From Geminicoccaceae bacterium (lineage in GTDB: Bacteria; Pseudomonadota; Alphaproteobacteria; Geminicoccales; Geminicoccaceae): a stretch of 64,000 nucleotides of DNA. The notes beneath the pieces were generated by a model. That model saw only the letters and a program-made list of their open reading frames with translations. It was not told the DNA's origin and did no database searches. The position numbers and the translations under genes were made by a program. Location of the stretch: assembly GCA_025999455.1 (NCBI GenBank), contig AP024683.1, positions 3,474,451 through 3,538,450 of the forward strand. Reading direction: 5' to 3'. Shown here piece after piece: positions 24,811-33,331 of this stretch (its first letter is position 1; every line of letters begins with the position of its first letter).

Positions 24811-25665
24811 TCAGGGCCAGGCGACGAGCGGCGGCAGCGACATCAAGATCGCCTCGGGATTGCCACCCGTGGCGAGGCCGAATTTCGTGCCGCGGTCGTA
24901 GAGCAGGTTGAACTCGACGTAGCGGCCGCGGCGGACGAGCTGGAAGCGGCGCTCCTCGTCCGTCCAAGGCCGGTCCATGTGGCGGCGGACGATCGCCGGG
25001 TAGACCTCGAGGAAGGCCTCGCCCACCGCGCGCGTGAAGGCGAAGGTCTTCTCGAAATCGCCTTCGAGATAGTCGTAGAAGATGCCGCCCACCCCGCGCG
25101 GCTCACCCCGGTGCGGGATGAAGAAATATTCGTCGGCCCATTTCTTGAAACGCGGATAGGCATCCGGCGCGTACACGGCGCAGGCCGCCTCGAGCCGGGC
25201 GTGGAAGCGGGCCGTGTCCTCGGCATCGGGCACGATCGGGTTGAGGTCGGCCCCGCCGCCGAACCAGCTCCGGGTCGTGCGGATGTGGCGGGTGTTCATG
25301 TGCGCGGGCGGCACGTGCGGCGAGCGGAGATGGGCGACGAGCGAGATCCCCGAGGCCCAGAAGCGCGGATCCTCCTCGGCGCCCGGGATCTCGCGGGCGA
25401 AGCGCGGGTCGAAGGTCCCCCAGACGGTCGAGACGTTGACGCCCACCTTCTCGAAGACCCGGCCGCGCATGATCGCCATGACGCCACCACCACCGCCCGG
25501 CCGCTGCCAAGCGGTCCGCTCGAACCGCCCGGGTGGGAGGTCAGCGACGAGCGGGTTGCGGCAGTCGTCTTCGATCGCCTCGAAAGCGGCGCAGATCCGA
25601 TCCCGCAAGCTCTCGAACCAGGTCCGCGCCCGGGTCTGTTCCGGTCCTTCCTCGCCGTGCGTCAC
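24811..25665 (-). CDS. hemF: Oxygen-dependent coproporphyrinogen III oxidase
   Basis: 284 residues. HemF motifs present are [42 protein letters not shown] and the C-terminal [18 protein letters not shown]. It decarboxylates two propionates of coproporphyrinogen III using O2, which fits an aerobic organism. The start is GTG at 25665, with gagaggggcg upstream and a 4-bp overlap with the trmL stop. Confidence 0.95.
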   Translation of the reverse strand: MTHGEEGPEQTRARTWFESLRDRICAAFEAIEDDCRNPLVADLPPGRFERTAWQRPGGGGGVMAIMRGRVFEKVGVNVSTVWGTFDPRFAREIPGAEEDPRFWASGISLVAHLRSPHVPPAHMNTRHIRTTRSWFGGGADLNPIVPDAEDTARFHARLEAACAVYAPDAYPRFKKWADEYFFIPHRGEPRGVGGIFYDYLEGDFEKTFAFTRAVGEAFLEVYPAIVRRHMDRPWTDEERRFQLVRRGRYVEFNLLYDRGTKFGLATGGNPEAILMSLPPLVAWP

Positions 25666-26207
25666 CGCCCCTCTCCCGCCACGCGCGCCGCGAGTGCGTC
25701 GAGCACCCCGGTCCTGCGCAACGCCTCGCCGAGCACGATCGCACCGGCCACGACCAGGTTCAACGCACGCCGCGCCGGCGCCATCGGCACCACGAGCCGA
25801 AGATCCGCCCGCTCGTGCAACCAATCGGGCGCGCCGCGCCGCTCGTTGCCGACGAGCAGGAGGTCGCCCGGCCGGAACTCCGCCCGGTGGTAGGGGAGTG
25901 CGCCCCGCGTCGTGAGCAACAAGATGCGCCGACCCCGTGCTTCGGCCCAACTGCAGAAAGCCCGTGCGTCGAGATGGCGGAGAGGCTCGAGGTGGCTGCC
26001 GTAGTCGAGCGCGGCTTCTCGGATCCGCCGGTCGCTCATCGGGAAACCGAGCGGCTCGATCACGTGCAGTGGCACGCCGAGACAGGCGCAGAGCCGGATC
26101 GCGGCCCCCAGATTGTGGGGCCGTTCGGTCTCCAACAGAGCGAGCCCTGGCGGCTCCTGACCCGTCGTTCGCGGTTGGTCGTTGCGACCTTCGGTCGCTT
26201 GCTGCAC
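25662..26207 (-). CDS. trmL: tRNA (cytidine/uridine-2'-O)-methyltransferase TrmL
   Basis: A SPOUT-class methyltransferase of about 181 residues. [20 protein letters not shown] and [20 protein letters not shown] are the TrmL N-terminal motifs; the SAM knot is formed by [13 protein letters not shown] and [20 protein letters not shown]. It methylates the wobble nucleotide of tRNA-Leu isoacceptors. The start is uncertain: GTG at 26207 is the most economical; a GTG at 26267 would crowd the divergent petA start at 26288. Confidence 0.88.
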   Translation of the reverse strand: MQQATEGRNDQPRTTGQEPPGLALLETERPHNLGAAIRLCACLGVPLHVIEPLGFPMSDRRIREAALDYGSHLEPLRHLDARAFCSWAEARGRRILLLTTRGALPYHRAEFRPGDLLLVGNERRGAPDWLHERADLRLVVPMAPARRALNLVVAGAIVLGEALRRTGVLDALAARVAGEGR

Positions 26208-26287
26208 CTTCGGCCGGTCCCTAGCTTCCGCCGCGCGCGGCCGAACGGCACGCGCCCGACCGTTCACGCGATCCGAGGAGCCCGTCG

Positions 26288-26836
26288 ATGGCCGATGCGA
26301 CCGGCACTGTCCAGCAGGGCGAGGGCGGCAAGCGCCGCGACTTCCTGGAGCTCGTCACCTGGTCGACGGTCGCGGTCGGCACCGCCGCCATGGTCTGGCC
26401 GCTGATCCACCAGATGAACCCGTCGGCCGACGTCTTGGCGCTCGCCTCGACCGAGGTCGACCTCTCGAAGATCCCCGAAGGCTCGGCGATCAAGGTCATG
26501 TGGCGGGGCAAGCCGGTCTTCGTCCGCCACCGCACGGCCGAGGAGATCGCCGCGGCCGAGGCCGTCCCGCTCGCCGAGCTCCGCGACCCCGAGCCGGACA
26601 GCGCGCGGGTCAAGAAGCCCGAATGGCTCATCATGGTGGGGGTGTGCACGCATCTGGGCTGCATCCCGCTGGGCACCGCGGCCGGTGAGCCCAAGGGCGA
26701 GTACGGCGGCTGGTTCTGCCCCTGCCACGGATCGCACTACGACACCTCGGGGCGCATCCGCAAAGGTCCCGCGCCCACCAACTTGCCCGTCCCGCCCTAC
26801 ACCTTCCTGTCCGACACGCTGGTGCGGATCGGCTGA
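26288..26836 (+). CDS. petA: Ubiquinol-cytochrome c reductase iron-sulfur (Rieske) subunit
   Basis: 182 residues. A twin-arginine-like start ([18 protein letters not shown]) gives the single membrane anchor. The Rieske [2Fe-2S] ligands lie in CTHLGC and CPCHGSHYD. It carries electrons from ubiquinol to cytochrome c1 in the bc1 complex. It is the first gene of a petABC operon with a gaggag ribosome site; petB follows after 46 bp. Confidence 0.97.
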   Translation: MADATGTVQQGEGGKRRDFLELVTWSTVAVGTAAMVWPLIHQMNPSADVLALASTEVDLSKIPEGSAIKVMWRGKPVFVRHRTAEEIAAAEAVPLAELRDPEPDSARVKKPEWLIMVGVCTHLGCIPLGTAAGEPKGEYGGWFCPCHGSHYDTSGRIRKGPAPTNLPVPPYTFLSDTLVRIG

Positions 26837-26882
26837 GCGGGGGAGCCCGCCGGCCGCACCCACAACCGCACGGAGCTTCCGC

Positions 26883-28151
26883 ATGGCGAGCGATGTCGAG
26901 CCCTTGGTGCTGAAGAGCCCGACGCTGCGGTGGATCGAGCACCGCCTGCCGATCATCGGCTTCGGCTACCGGCACCTGGTCGCCTACCAGACGCCGCGCA
27001 ATCTGAACTATTGGTGGAACTTCGGCTCGCTGGCCGGCATCTGCCTGATGCTGCAGATCGTCACGGGCGTGGTGCTGGCCATGCACTACACCCCGCACGT
27101 CGCGCACGCCTTCGACAGCGTCGAACACATCATGCGCGACGTGAACTGGGGCTGGCTGTTGCGCTACGCCCACGCCAACGGCGCCTCGATGTTTTTCCTC
27201 GTCGTCTACATCCACATCTTCCGCGGCCTTTATTACGGTTCCTACAAGGCTCCGCGCGAGCTTCTGTGGATGCTCGGCGTCGTCATCTTGTTCTTGATGA
27301 TGGCGACCGCCTTCATGGGCTACGTGCTGCCCTGGGGTCAGATGAGCTTCTGGGCCGCCACGGTCATCACCAATCTCTTCTCGGCGATCCCGCTGGTCGG
27401 TGAGTCGATCGTCACCTGGCTCTGGGGCGGCTTCTCGGTCGACAACCCGACCCTGCAGCGCTTCTTCTCGCTCCACTACCTCCTGCCGTTCGTGATCGTG
27501 GGCGTCGTTTTCCTCCACCTCGTCGCCCTCCACACCCACGGCTCGAACAACCCGGTCGGGATCGACCTCACCAAGAAGGACAAGATCCCCTTCCACCCCT
27601 ACTACACGGTGAAGGACATGTTCGGCCTCGCCGTGTTCCTCCTCGTGTTCGCCGGGTTCGTGTTCTTCGCCCCGAACGTTCTCGGCCATCCGGACAACTA
27701 CATCCCGGCCAACCCGCTCGTGACTCCGCCGCACATCGTGCCCGAGTGGTACTTTTTGCCGTTCTACGCGATCTTGCGCGCCATCACCTTCGACATCTTC
27801 TGGATCATTCCGGCCAAGCTCGGCGGCGTGATCGCGATGTTCGCCGCGGTGGGCGTCCTTTTCTTCTTACCCTGGCTCGACACCTCGAAGGTCAGGAGCG
27901 CGCGCTACCGGCCGATCTACCGGATCTTCTTCTGGCTCCTCGTCGTCGACTGCTTCATCCTGGGCTATGTCGGGGCGCACCCGCCCGAGGGCTTCCTCGT
28001 GACCTTGGGCCTGATCGCCACGATCTGGTACTTCGCTCACTTCCTGATCATCCTGCCGATCCTCGGCAAGCTCGAGCGGCCGCTGCCTGTGCCGGAGAGC
28101 TTGAGCACGCCCGTACTCGGCCGCGGCATGGCCCCGGCTCCGGCGGAGTGA
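26883..28151 (+). CDS. petB: Cytochrome b subunit of the bc1 complex
   Basis: 422 residues with the eight transmembrane helices of a full-length cytochrome b. Haem-ligand His pairs lie in helices B and D (for example [20 protein letters not shown] and [20 protein letters not shown]), and the Qo-site PEW motif in [16 protein letters not shown]. It oxidises ubiquinol at the periplasmic side and reduces ubiquinone at the Qi site. It lies between petA and petC. Confidence 0.97.
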   Translation: MASDVEPLVLKSPTLRWIEHRLPIIGFGYRHLVAYQTPRNLNYWWNFGSLAGICLMLQIVTGVVLAMHYTPHVAHAFDSVEHIMRDVNWGWLLRYAHANGASMFFLVVYIHIFRGLYYGSYKAPRELLWMLGVVILFLMMATAFMGYVLPWGQMSFWAATVITNLFSAIPLVGESIVTWLWGGFSVDNPTLQRFFSLHYLLPFVIVGVVFLHLVALHTHGSNNPVGIDLTKKDKIPFHPYYTVKDMFGLAVFLLVFAGFVFFAPNVLGHPDNYIPANPLVTPPHIVPEWYFLPFYAILRAITFDIFWIIPAKLGGVIAMFAAVGVLFFLPWLDTSKVRSARYRPIYRIFFWLLVVDCFILGYVGAHPPEGFLVTLGLIATIWYFAHFLIILPILGKLERPLPVPESLSTPVLGRGMAPAPAE

Positions 28152-28156
28152 CCCGT

Positions 28157-28924
28157 ATGTCGCGTATCCTTCGCTCGCTCGCCGCCCTCGCCGTCGCGGG
28201 TGTGCTCCTGCCGACCGCGGCCCGAGCGGCCGGCGAGGCCGTGCCGCCGCTGCGCGAGAGCTGGCCGCACCACGGCATCTTCGGCACTTACGACCGGGCG
28301 GCCCTGCAGCGCGGCTTCCAGGTCTACAAGGAGGTCTGCTCGGCCTGCCACGGCACGAAATATCTGGCGTTCCGCAACCTCCAGGCGCTCGGCTACAGCG
28401 AGGAGGAGGTCAAGGCCATCGCCGCCGAATACACGGTGATGGACGGGCCGAACGATCAGGGCGAGATGTTCGAGCGGCCGGCGCGTCCCTCCGACCGCAA
28501 GCCCTCGCCCTATCCCAACGAGCAGGCGGCCCGCGCCGCCAACAACGGTGCTTATCCGCCCGATCTCTCGCTGATCGTGAAGGCCCGCGCCGGCGGCGAG
28601 AACTACATCTACAGCCTCTTGATCGGCTACGAGGAGCCGCCGGCCGGTGTGACGGTGCCGGACGGGATGTACTACAACAAGTACTTCCCGGGGCACTTCA
28701 TCGTCATGCCGCCGATTCTCCAGCCCGACGGCGTGACCTACGCCGACGGTACCAAGGCCACGGTCGCGCAGATGGCCCGCGACGTGACCCAGTTCCTGGC
28801 CTGGCTCGCCGAGCCGAAGCTCGAGGAGCGCAAGCGGACCGGCATCAAGGTCATGCTGTTCCTGATCGTGCTCACGGGCCTGCTCTACGCCTACAAGCGG
28901 CGGATCTGGGCCGACGTGCACTGA
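28157..28924 (+). CDS. petC: Cytochrome c1
   Basis: 255 residues. A signal peptide (to about AARAA) is followed by the haem c site CSACH and the axial Met in GHFIVMPP, with a C-terminal membrane anchor (KVMLFLIVLTGLLYAYKRR). It receives electrons from the Rieske centre and passes them to soluble cytochrome c. It starts 5 bp after petB. The operon ends with a strong hairpin. Confidence 0.96.
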   Translation: MSRILRSLAALAVAGVLLPTAARAAGEAVPPLRESWPHHGIFGTYDRAALQRGFQVYKEVCSACHGTKYLAFRNLQALGYSEEEVKAIAAEYTVMDGPNDQGEMFERPARPSDRKPSPYPNEQAARAANNGAYPPDLSLIVKARAGGENYIYSLLIGYEEPPAGVTVPDGMYYNKYFPGHFIVMPPILQPDGVTYADGTKATVAQMARDVTQFLAWLAEPKLEERKRTGIKVMLFLIVLTGLLYAYKRRIWADVH

Positions 28925-28957
28925 AATCGGGACGTCGCCTCCTTCCCGACGAAAAGG

Positions 28958-28995
28958 AACGGGCCGGATCGGGTGATCCGGCCCGTTTCGTTTCG
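28958..28995. terminator. Terminator after petABC
   Basis: A 13-bp perfect stem (aacgggccggatc / gatccggcccgtt) with a 4-nt loop is followed by tcgtttcg. It lies between petC and a convergent minus-strand gene and may stop transcription both ways. Confidence 0.85.
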
Positions 28996-29023
28996 CTCGA
29001 CGTTCGGCGCCGAGCCGGCGGGC

Positions 29024-29977
29024 TCAGCGCACGAATCCGCGCAGCACCATGTCCGGGGCACTCGTATTGTGCCGCGACGGGACGACCCGGCCTGCCCAGA
29101 GCTCGCGGCCCTCGCCCTCGCGGAAGGCCATGACCGGCGCCTCCTCGAAATGCCCGGCCCGGGTCCGCCAGGCGAGGCGCGCGACGTCGGCATTGTGCTC
29201 CGTGACGTACATCGAGCGCAGCGCGGCGAACGGGCGCCCATCTTCGACCGGGCGGTCGAAGGCGATCTCGAGCTCGATGCGCTCCTGATCGAGCCGGGCG
29301 AGGCGGAGCGTGCCCTTGCCGCCGCGCACGAAGTCGAACGAGAAGGTCTTGCTCTCGGGATCGAACGCCATCGCCGCGATGTCGACGATCGGCCGCCCGT
29401 CGGTCTCGACCGGCCCCACGAGGAACGAGGTGCCGTAGGCCGTCCAGCGCAAATGCGCGGGCGGCAAAGGCCGGGCGCGCCAATAGCCGTCACCCGGATA
29501 GACGACGAGGATCTCTTCCGCGCGCTCCTGGAAACGGGTCCAGAGCTGGAGCACGTGGAAGCCCTCGTGGACCGTCTCGCCCACCCGGAACGGCACCAGG
29601 CTCGGCCGCCAGAACTTGGCGAAGACGTAGCCGATCAGTTGCCACTCGACCGTCTCGTAGATCGTCTTGCGCGCCGGGTGGAAGCTGTAGACCGGGGCCG
29701 TCGAGACGACCTGTTCGCAATGGCTGAGGTCGGGCAGCCAGCGGTCGACGTTCAAGGTCCCGATGTAGGCGGGGTGGATCGCCTCGACCGTGAACCGTCG
29801 GACCTCCGGGGAGACGAGCTCGATCGTGACGTTGTCCTTCTCGGCGCAGGCCGTGGGCTCGCTGCGGTTGACGATCTTCACGGCGAGCTCGTCCGCGGCC
29901 TGCCCCGTGGGAGCGACCCCGCCCGCAGCGAGCAGGCACGTCCCGCCCAAGAGCGCACGCCTTCGATCGATCCTCAC
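29024..29977 (-). CDS. Exported protein of unknown function in the opgH operon
   Basis: About 317 residues. The N-terminus (DRRRALLGG..., then an Ala/Gly-rich core to about PTGQA) looks like a twin-arginine or Sec signal. The mature part is beta-rich, with two early Cys (TACAEKD and LSHCEQ) and conserved-looking Trp/Tyr patches. I do not recognise the family; it is not OpgG/OpgD-like in length or sequence. The GTG at 29977 overlaps the stop of the FkbM-type gene, which itself overlaps opgH, so a role in periplasmic glucan synthesis or modification is a reasonable inference. Confidence 0.6.
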   Translation of the reverse strand: MRIDRRRALLGGTCLLAAGGVAPTGQAADELAVKIVNRSEPTACAEKDNVTIELVSPEVRRFTVEAIHPAYIGTLNVDRWLPDLSHCEQVVSTAPVYSFHPARKTIYETVEWQLIGYVFAKFWRPSLVPFRVGETVHEGFHVLQLWTRFQERAEEILVVYPGDGYWRARPLPPAHLRWTAYGTSFLVGPVETDGRPIVDIAAMAFDPESKTFSFDFVRGGKGTLRLARLDQERIELEIAFDRPVEDGRPFAALRSMYVTEHNADVARLAWRTRAGHFEEAPVMAFREGEGRELWAGRVVPSRHNTSAPDMVLRGFVR

Positions 29978-30735
29978 CACGGCTCCCTGACCTCGAGTCG
30001 CGCGTAGACGTCGCCCGAATTCGCTTCGTGCGGCAGCCCCTCGATCAAGGACGCCATCTCCTCGGCCTCGACCCAGCGACCGAGCTCGAGTCTTTGGCTC
30101 TCGCCGAGCGCGTAGTCGAACCGGTACGGGCCGAGCGCGCGGAGCCGCTCCAAGCACCTCAGGGCGACGTCGCGGGCGATCGTCGTGAACTCGAAGGAAA
30201 GCGCCGGGAGCGGACGAGACAGACCGGCGAGCACCTGGTCTTCGAAGCCCTCGACGTCGATCTTGACGAAGGCCGGCTCGCCCCAGCGGGCGATCAGCTC
30301 GTCGAGGGTCGTGACCTCGACCTCGAGCTCGCGGTCCCAAACCTGACCTTCCCAGCCCGGTGCGCCCTCGGCCGAGCGGACGAAGGCTTCCGAGGCCGTC
30401 GAGACGGTCGGGTTGCGGGCGTTGATCTTGAGGCGGATCCGGCCCGGCCGCGCCCCGGCCGCGAGCGGCAACACGGTCACCATGGGGTCGAAGCCGCGCA
30501 GCAGACGGATCACGCGCGCCGGCGCGGGCTGCGGCTCGAGGGCGACGACCCGCGCGCCCAGCCGGCGGAAGGAGGCGACCCGATCGCCCACGTGGGCGCC
30601 GATGTCGAACACGAGATCGCCCGGCTTCACGAAGCGCCGATAGAGCGCGTCCATGGCCCGATGGTGGGCGCGGTCGAGATGGTAGATGCGAACCGAGCGC
30701 CAAAGCCCCGCGAGCGTGCCGAGCCCGCCCATCAT
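29974..30735 (-). CDS. FkbM family methyltransferase
   Basis: 253 residues. The SAM-binding motif I is VFDIGAHVGDRVASFRRLGA, followed by VVALEPQP, the variable INARNPTVST region, and the FkbM signature TLDELIARW...AFVKIDVEGFEDQVLAG. FkbM-type enzymes O-methylate polyketides and bacterial glycans. It sits in an ATGA-coupled trio with opgH upstream and an exported unknown downstream, so a glucan substituent is a possible target. Confidence 0.85.
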   Translation of the reverse strand: MMGGLGTLAGLWRSVRIYHLDRAHHRAMDALYRRFVKPGDLVFDIGAHVGDRVASFRRLGARVVALEPQPAPARVIRLLRGFDPMVTVLPLAAGARPGRIRLKINARNPTVSTASEAFVRSAEGAPGWEGQVWDRELEVEVTTLDELIARWGEPAFVKIDVEGFEDQVLAGLSRPLPALSFEFTTIARDVALRCLERLRALGPYRFDYALGESQRLELGRWVEAEEMASLIEGLPHEANSGDVYARLEVREPW

Positions 30736-32537
30736 CGGGCCCCCTCGGCCGCTTCGAGCGCCCGGATCTCCGCGGGCGGATCGAGATCCTCGGGGATCGC
30801 GCACAGGCCCGCCCGCGCGGCGCGCGCCCCGAGTTCCGGGTCGGCCGTGAGCACCGCGAAGGGCACGGCCACGAGGAAACCGAGGAGCAGCGGCATGCCC
30901 CACAGGAACACGGCCGGGGCCTGCCAGAGCAGGAGACCGCAGACGACGCTCCCGAAGAGGAGCTGCGGCCAGAGACCGGCGAAGGCCGTGGCCCAGGAGA
31001 GGGCGTGGACGTCGCGCGCCTGGCCGCTCCAGACCGCCGAGCGGCCGAAGGCGAGGCCGATCATGAAGAGGGTGATACGGAAGGTGGTCGCGGCCCCCAG
31101 CAAGAAGGAGAAGACGAGCTCGACGAGGGCGCCGAGCATGAACCGGGCGCGGCCGCCGTAGCGCGCCGCCGCCCCGGGCGAGACGAGCACGTCGACGAAC
31201 CCCGCGAGCTTGGGCGCCAGATACATCACGAGGAAAGAGAGGTAGAGCGCGATCCCGAGTCCCACGGGGAAGCTGCCCGCGGGGTCGGAATCGAAAGGCT
31301 TGAGGGCCGCGAGCGCGATCAAAAGCGTCCAGGCCGGCACGCCGATGAACATGAGCACGGCCCAAACGAGCTGGAAGCGGCTCGTGGGCAACAGACCGGG
31401 CATCCCCAAGAGCTTGAGATATTGGAGATTGCCCTGGCACCAGCGGACGTCGCGGCGGGAGAATTCGAGGAGCGTGGGCGGGTTCTCCTCCCAGGAGCCC
31501 TCTTCGACCGGCAGGACGCGCACCTCGAAGCCGCCACGCCGCATGAGGGCCGCCTCGACCTGGTCGTGCGACATGACGTGGCCGCCGAGCGGCGGCTTGC
31601 CGGGGAGCATGGGCAGATCGCAGTGCCGGACGAAAGGCTCGATCCGGACCATGGCGTTGTGGCCCCAGAACGGGCCGCAATCGCCGACCCACCAGGCCTG
31701 GCCCATCGTGTAGGTGCGCATGCCGGCGCGCATCCCGAACTGGAAGATGCGCGCGAACAGGCTCCGGGACGGCATGCCCACGACCAGGCTCTGCAGGATC
31801 CCGAGCTTCGGGTGGGCCTGCATGATCCGCGCGAGGCGCAGGATCGTCCGGCCGCTCATCAAGCTGTCGGCGTCGAGCGGCAGCATGAGCTCGTAGTTGG
31901 CACCCCAGCGCGCGCAGAAATCGCGCAAGTTCCCGGCCTTGAAGCCGGTGTTGCGCTCCCGCCGCCGGTAGACGAGACGGCCCGGTTCGCCCACGTCCTC
32001 GGCCCAGCGGGCGAAGGCCGCTTCCTCGCGGCGGGCGATCTCCGGATCCGAGGTGTCCGAGAGCACGAAATAGTCGAAGGCGCCGCCCTCGCCCGTGGCA
32101 TCGAGGCTCGCCTTGATCACCCGCAGCCGCGCGAAGGCCCGGGCCGGGTCCTCGTTCCTCAGGAACATCAAGACGGCACAGCGCAGCCGCAACGGCTCCG
32201 GGCGGTCGGCCGCGGCGGCGAAGGGGGCCACCCGGGCGAGCCCGTCCTTCACACCGTGCAGCAGCCAGAAGCCCAAAAGGGCGTTCCAGAAGCCCAACAC
32301 GCTCCAGGGCAGGCCCACGAGGAAGCAGAGGAAGATGCCGAGATCGACGGCACTCCATCCGCCGGCGCCCAGCACCTCGGCGGCGAGCCACGCCACGAGG
32401 GCGTAAGCCGCGAGGTTGAGGCCGAACACGAAGAGCCGGCGCCGGCGCAGCTCGGCCAGGCTGTCGAGGCCCGTGGGCGTGCGATCGGCCGGAACGCTCG
32501 CCGGGGCGAGCCCGAGGTCCTGCGGAGCGACGCGCAT
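30732..32537 (-). CDS. opgH: Glucans biosynthesis glucosyltransferase OpgH/MdoH
   Basis: 601 residues, the compact alphaproteobacterial form. Two N-terminal membrane helices (~38-90) precede a GT2 domain with FVLSDTSDPEI, MLPLDADSLMSG and the RRDVRWCQGNLQYL (QxxRW-type) motif, then five or six C-terminal helices. OpgH polymerises the beta-1,2 glucan backbone of osmoregulated periplasmic glucans from UDP-glucose at the inner membrane. No opgG is in the window. The first gene of a three-gene operon. Confidence 0.92.
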   Translation of the reverse strand: MRVAPQDLGLAPASVPADRTPTGLDSLAELRRRRLFVFGLNLAAYALVAWLAAEVLGAGGWSAVDLGIFLCFLVGLPWSVLGFWNALLGFWLLHGVKDGLARVAPFAAAADRPEPLRLRCAVLMFLRNEDPARAFARLRVIKASLDATGEGGAFDYFVLSDTSDPEIARREEAAFARWAEDVGEPGRLVYRRRERNTGFKAGNLRDFCARWGANYELMLPLDADSLMSGRTILRLARIMQAHPKLGILQSLVVGMPSRSLFARIFQFGMRAGMRTYTMGQAWWVGDCGPFWGHNAMVRIEPFVRHCDLPMLPGKPPLGGHVMSHDQVEAALMRRGGFEVRVLPVEEGSWEENPPTLLEFSRRDVRWCQGNLQYLKLLGMPGLLPTSRFQLVWAVLMFIGVPAWTLLIALAALKPFDSDPAGSFPVGLGIALYLSFLVMYLAPKLAGFVDVLVSPGAAARYGGRARFMLGALVELVFSFLLGAATTFRITLFMIGLAFGRSAVWSGQARDVHALSWATAFAGLWPQLLFGSVVCGLLLWQAPAVFLWGMPLLLGFLVAVPFAVLTADPELGARAARAGLCAIPEDLDPPAEIRALEAAEGAR

Positions 32538-32612
32538 GCGGGGACGAGCCCGGAATCGTGATCCGCGGGCGAGATAGCGCGGCCCGTGGGCCTCGGCCAG
32601 TGAGCCGGAGCC

Positions 32613-33173
32613 TCAGCCCGTACGGCCGAACAGCATCCGCTGCATCACCCCGTCGCGGCGGATCAGCGCATGGTAGAGGGCCCCCGCCACGTGGAGGAGG
32701 ACGAGCCCCGCGAGGGTGGAAGCGAAGAGGCCGTGGGCGCCCAAGAGGATCTCGGAGAGCGGCTCGTTCCTCGGCAGGATCGGCGGCAGCTCGAAGAGCC
32801 CCCAGACGACGATCGGCGCGCCGAAGGCCGAGGTCCCGGCCCAGCCCAGGATCGGCACGACGAAGAAGAGCAGGTAGAGGAGATGGTGGACGGCGACCGA
32901 GAGGGTCCGCTGCCAGGGTGCGAGCGAGGGGTGCGGGGGCGGTGCGCCGGCGACCCGGCGGACGACGACGCGGACGAGCGCGAGGGCGAGGACGGTGACA
33001 CCGATCGAGCGGTGGAGGTGGTAGAGCGCGTCCTGCAACGGCCCGGGCTCGAGGTCCCCCATCCGCCAGCCGATCGGAATGGCCGCGAGGATGAGCGCCG
33101 CCATCGTCCAATGGAGGAGGATGAGCGCCGCCGGGTAGCGCTCGACCCCGCTCGCAACCGCCGCCGTCGCCAA
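32613..33173 (-). CDS. Cytochrome b561 family protein
   Basis: 186 residues with four membrane helices and His ligands in ALILLHWTMAALI, LYHLHRSIGVTVL, SVAVHHLLYLLFF and LLHVAGALYHALI, the bacterial b561 (CybB) pattern. It probably passes electrons between quinol and a periplasmic acceptor such as superoxide. The TTG start is supported by a ggaggaac site upstream. It is divergent from the YfhO gene. Confidence 0.9.
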   Translation of the reverse strand: MATAAVASGVERYPAALILLHWTMAALILAAIPIGWRMGDLEPGPLQDALYHLHRSIGVTVLALALVRVVVRRVAGAPPPHPSLAPWQRTLSVAVHHLLYLLFFVVPILGWAGTSAFGAPIVVWGLFELPPILPRNEPLSEILLGAHGLFASTLAGLVLLHVAGALYHALIRRDGVMQRMLFGRTG

Positions 33174-33331
33174 GCCCGTTCCTCCCGCTGAAGCCGGACA
33201 GGATATTGTCGCGCCGCGCGGCTTCTTGACAGCCCCCGCACCGGCCGGCTCCTGCCCCGCGTCAGCGCTGGAGCCCGACGATCGACCGCTTCTCCCCCTT
33301 CCCCTCGCCGGCGCCCGCCCTCGCCGGCCTC

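Noticed and set aside
29974-33111. A 1045-codon minus-strand frame that could be read as a giant protein
   Set aside because: Only its last 253 codons are real (FkbM methyltransferase). The rest is the shadow of opgH and cytochrome b561, which have clear motifs in other frames.
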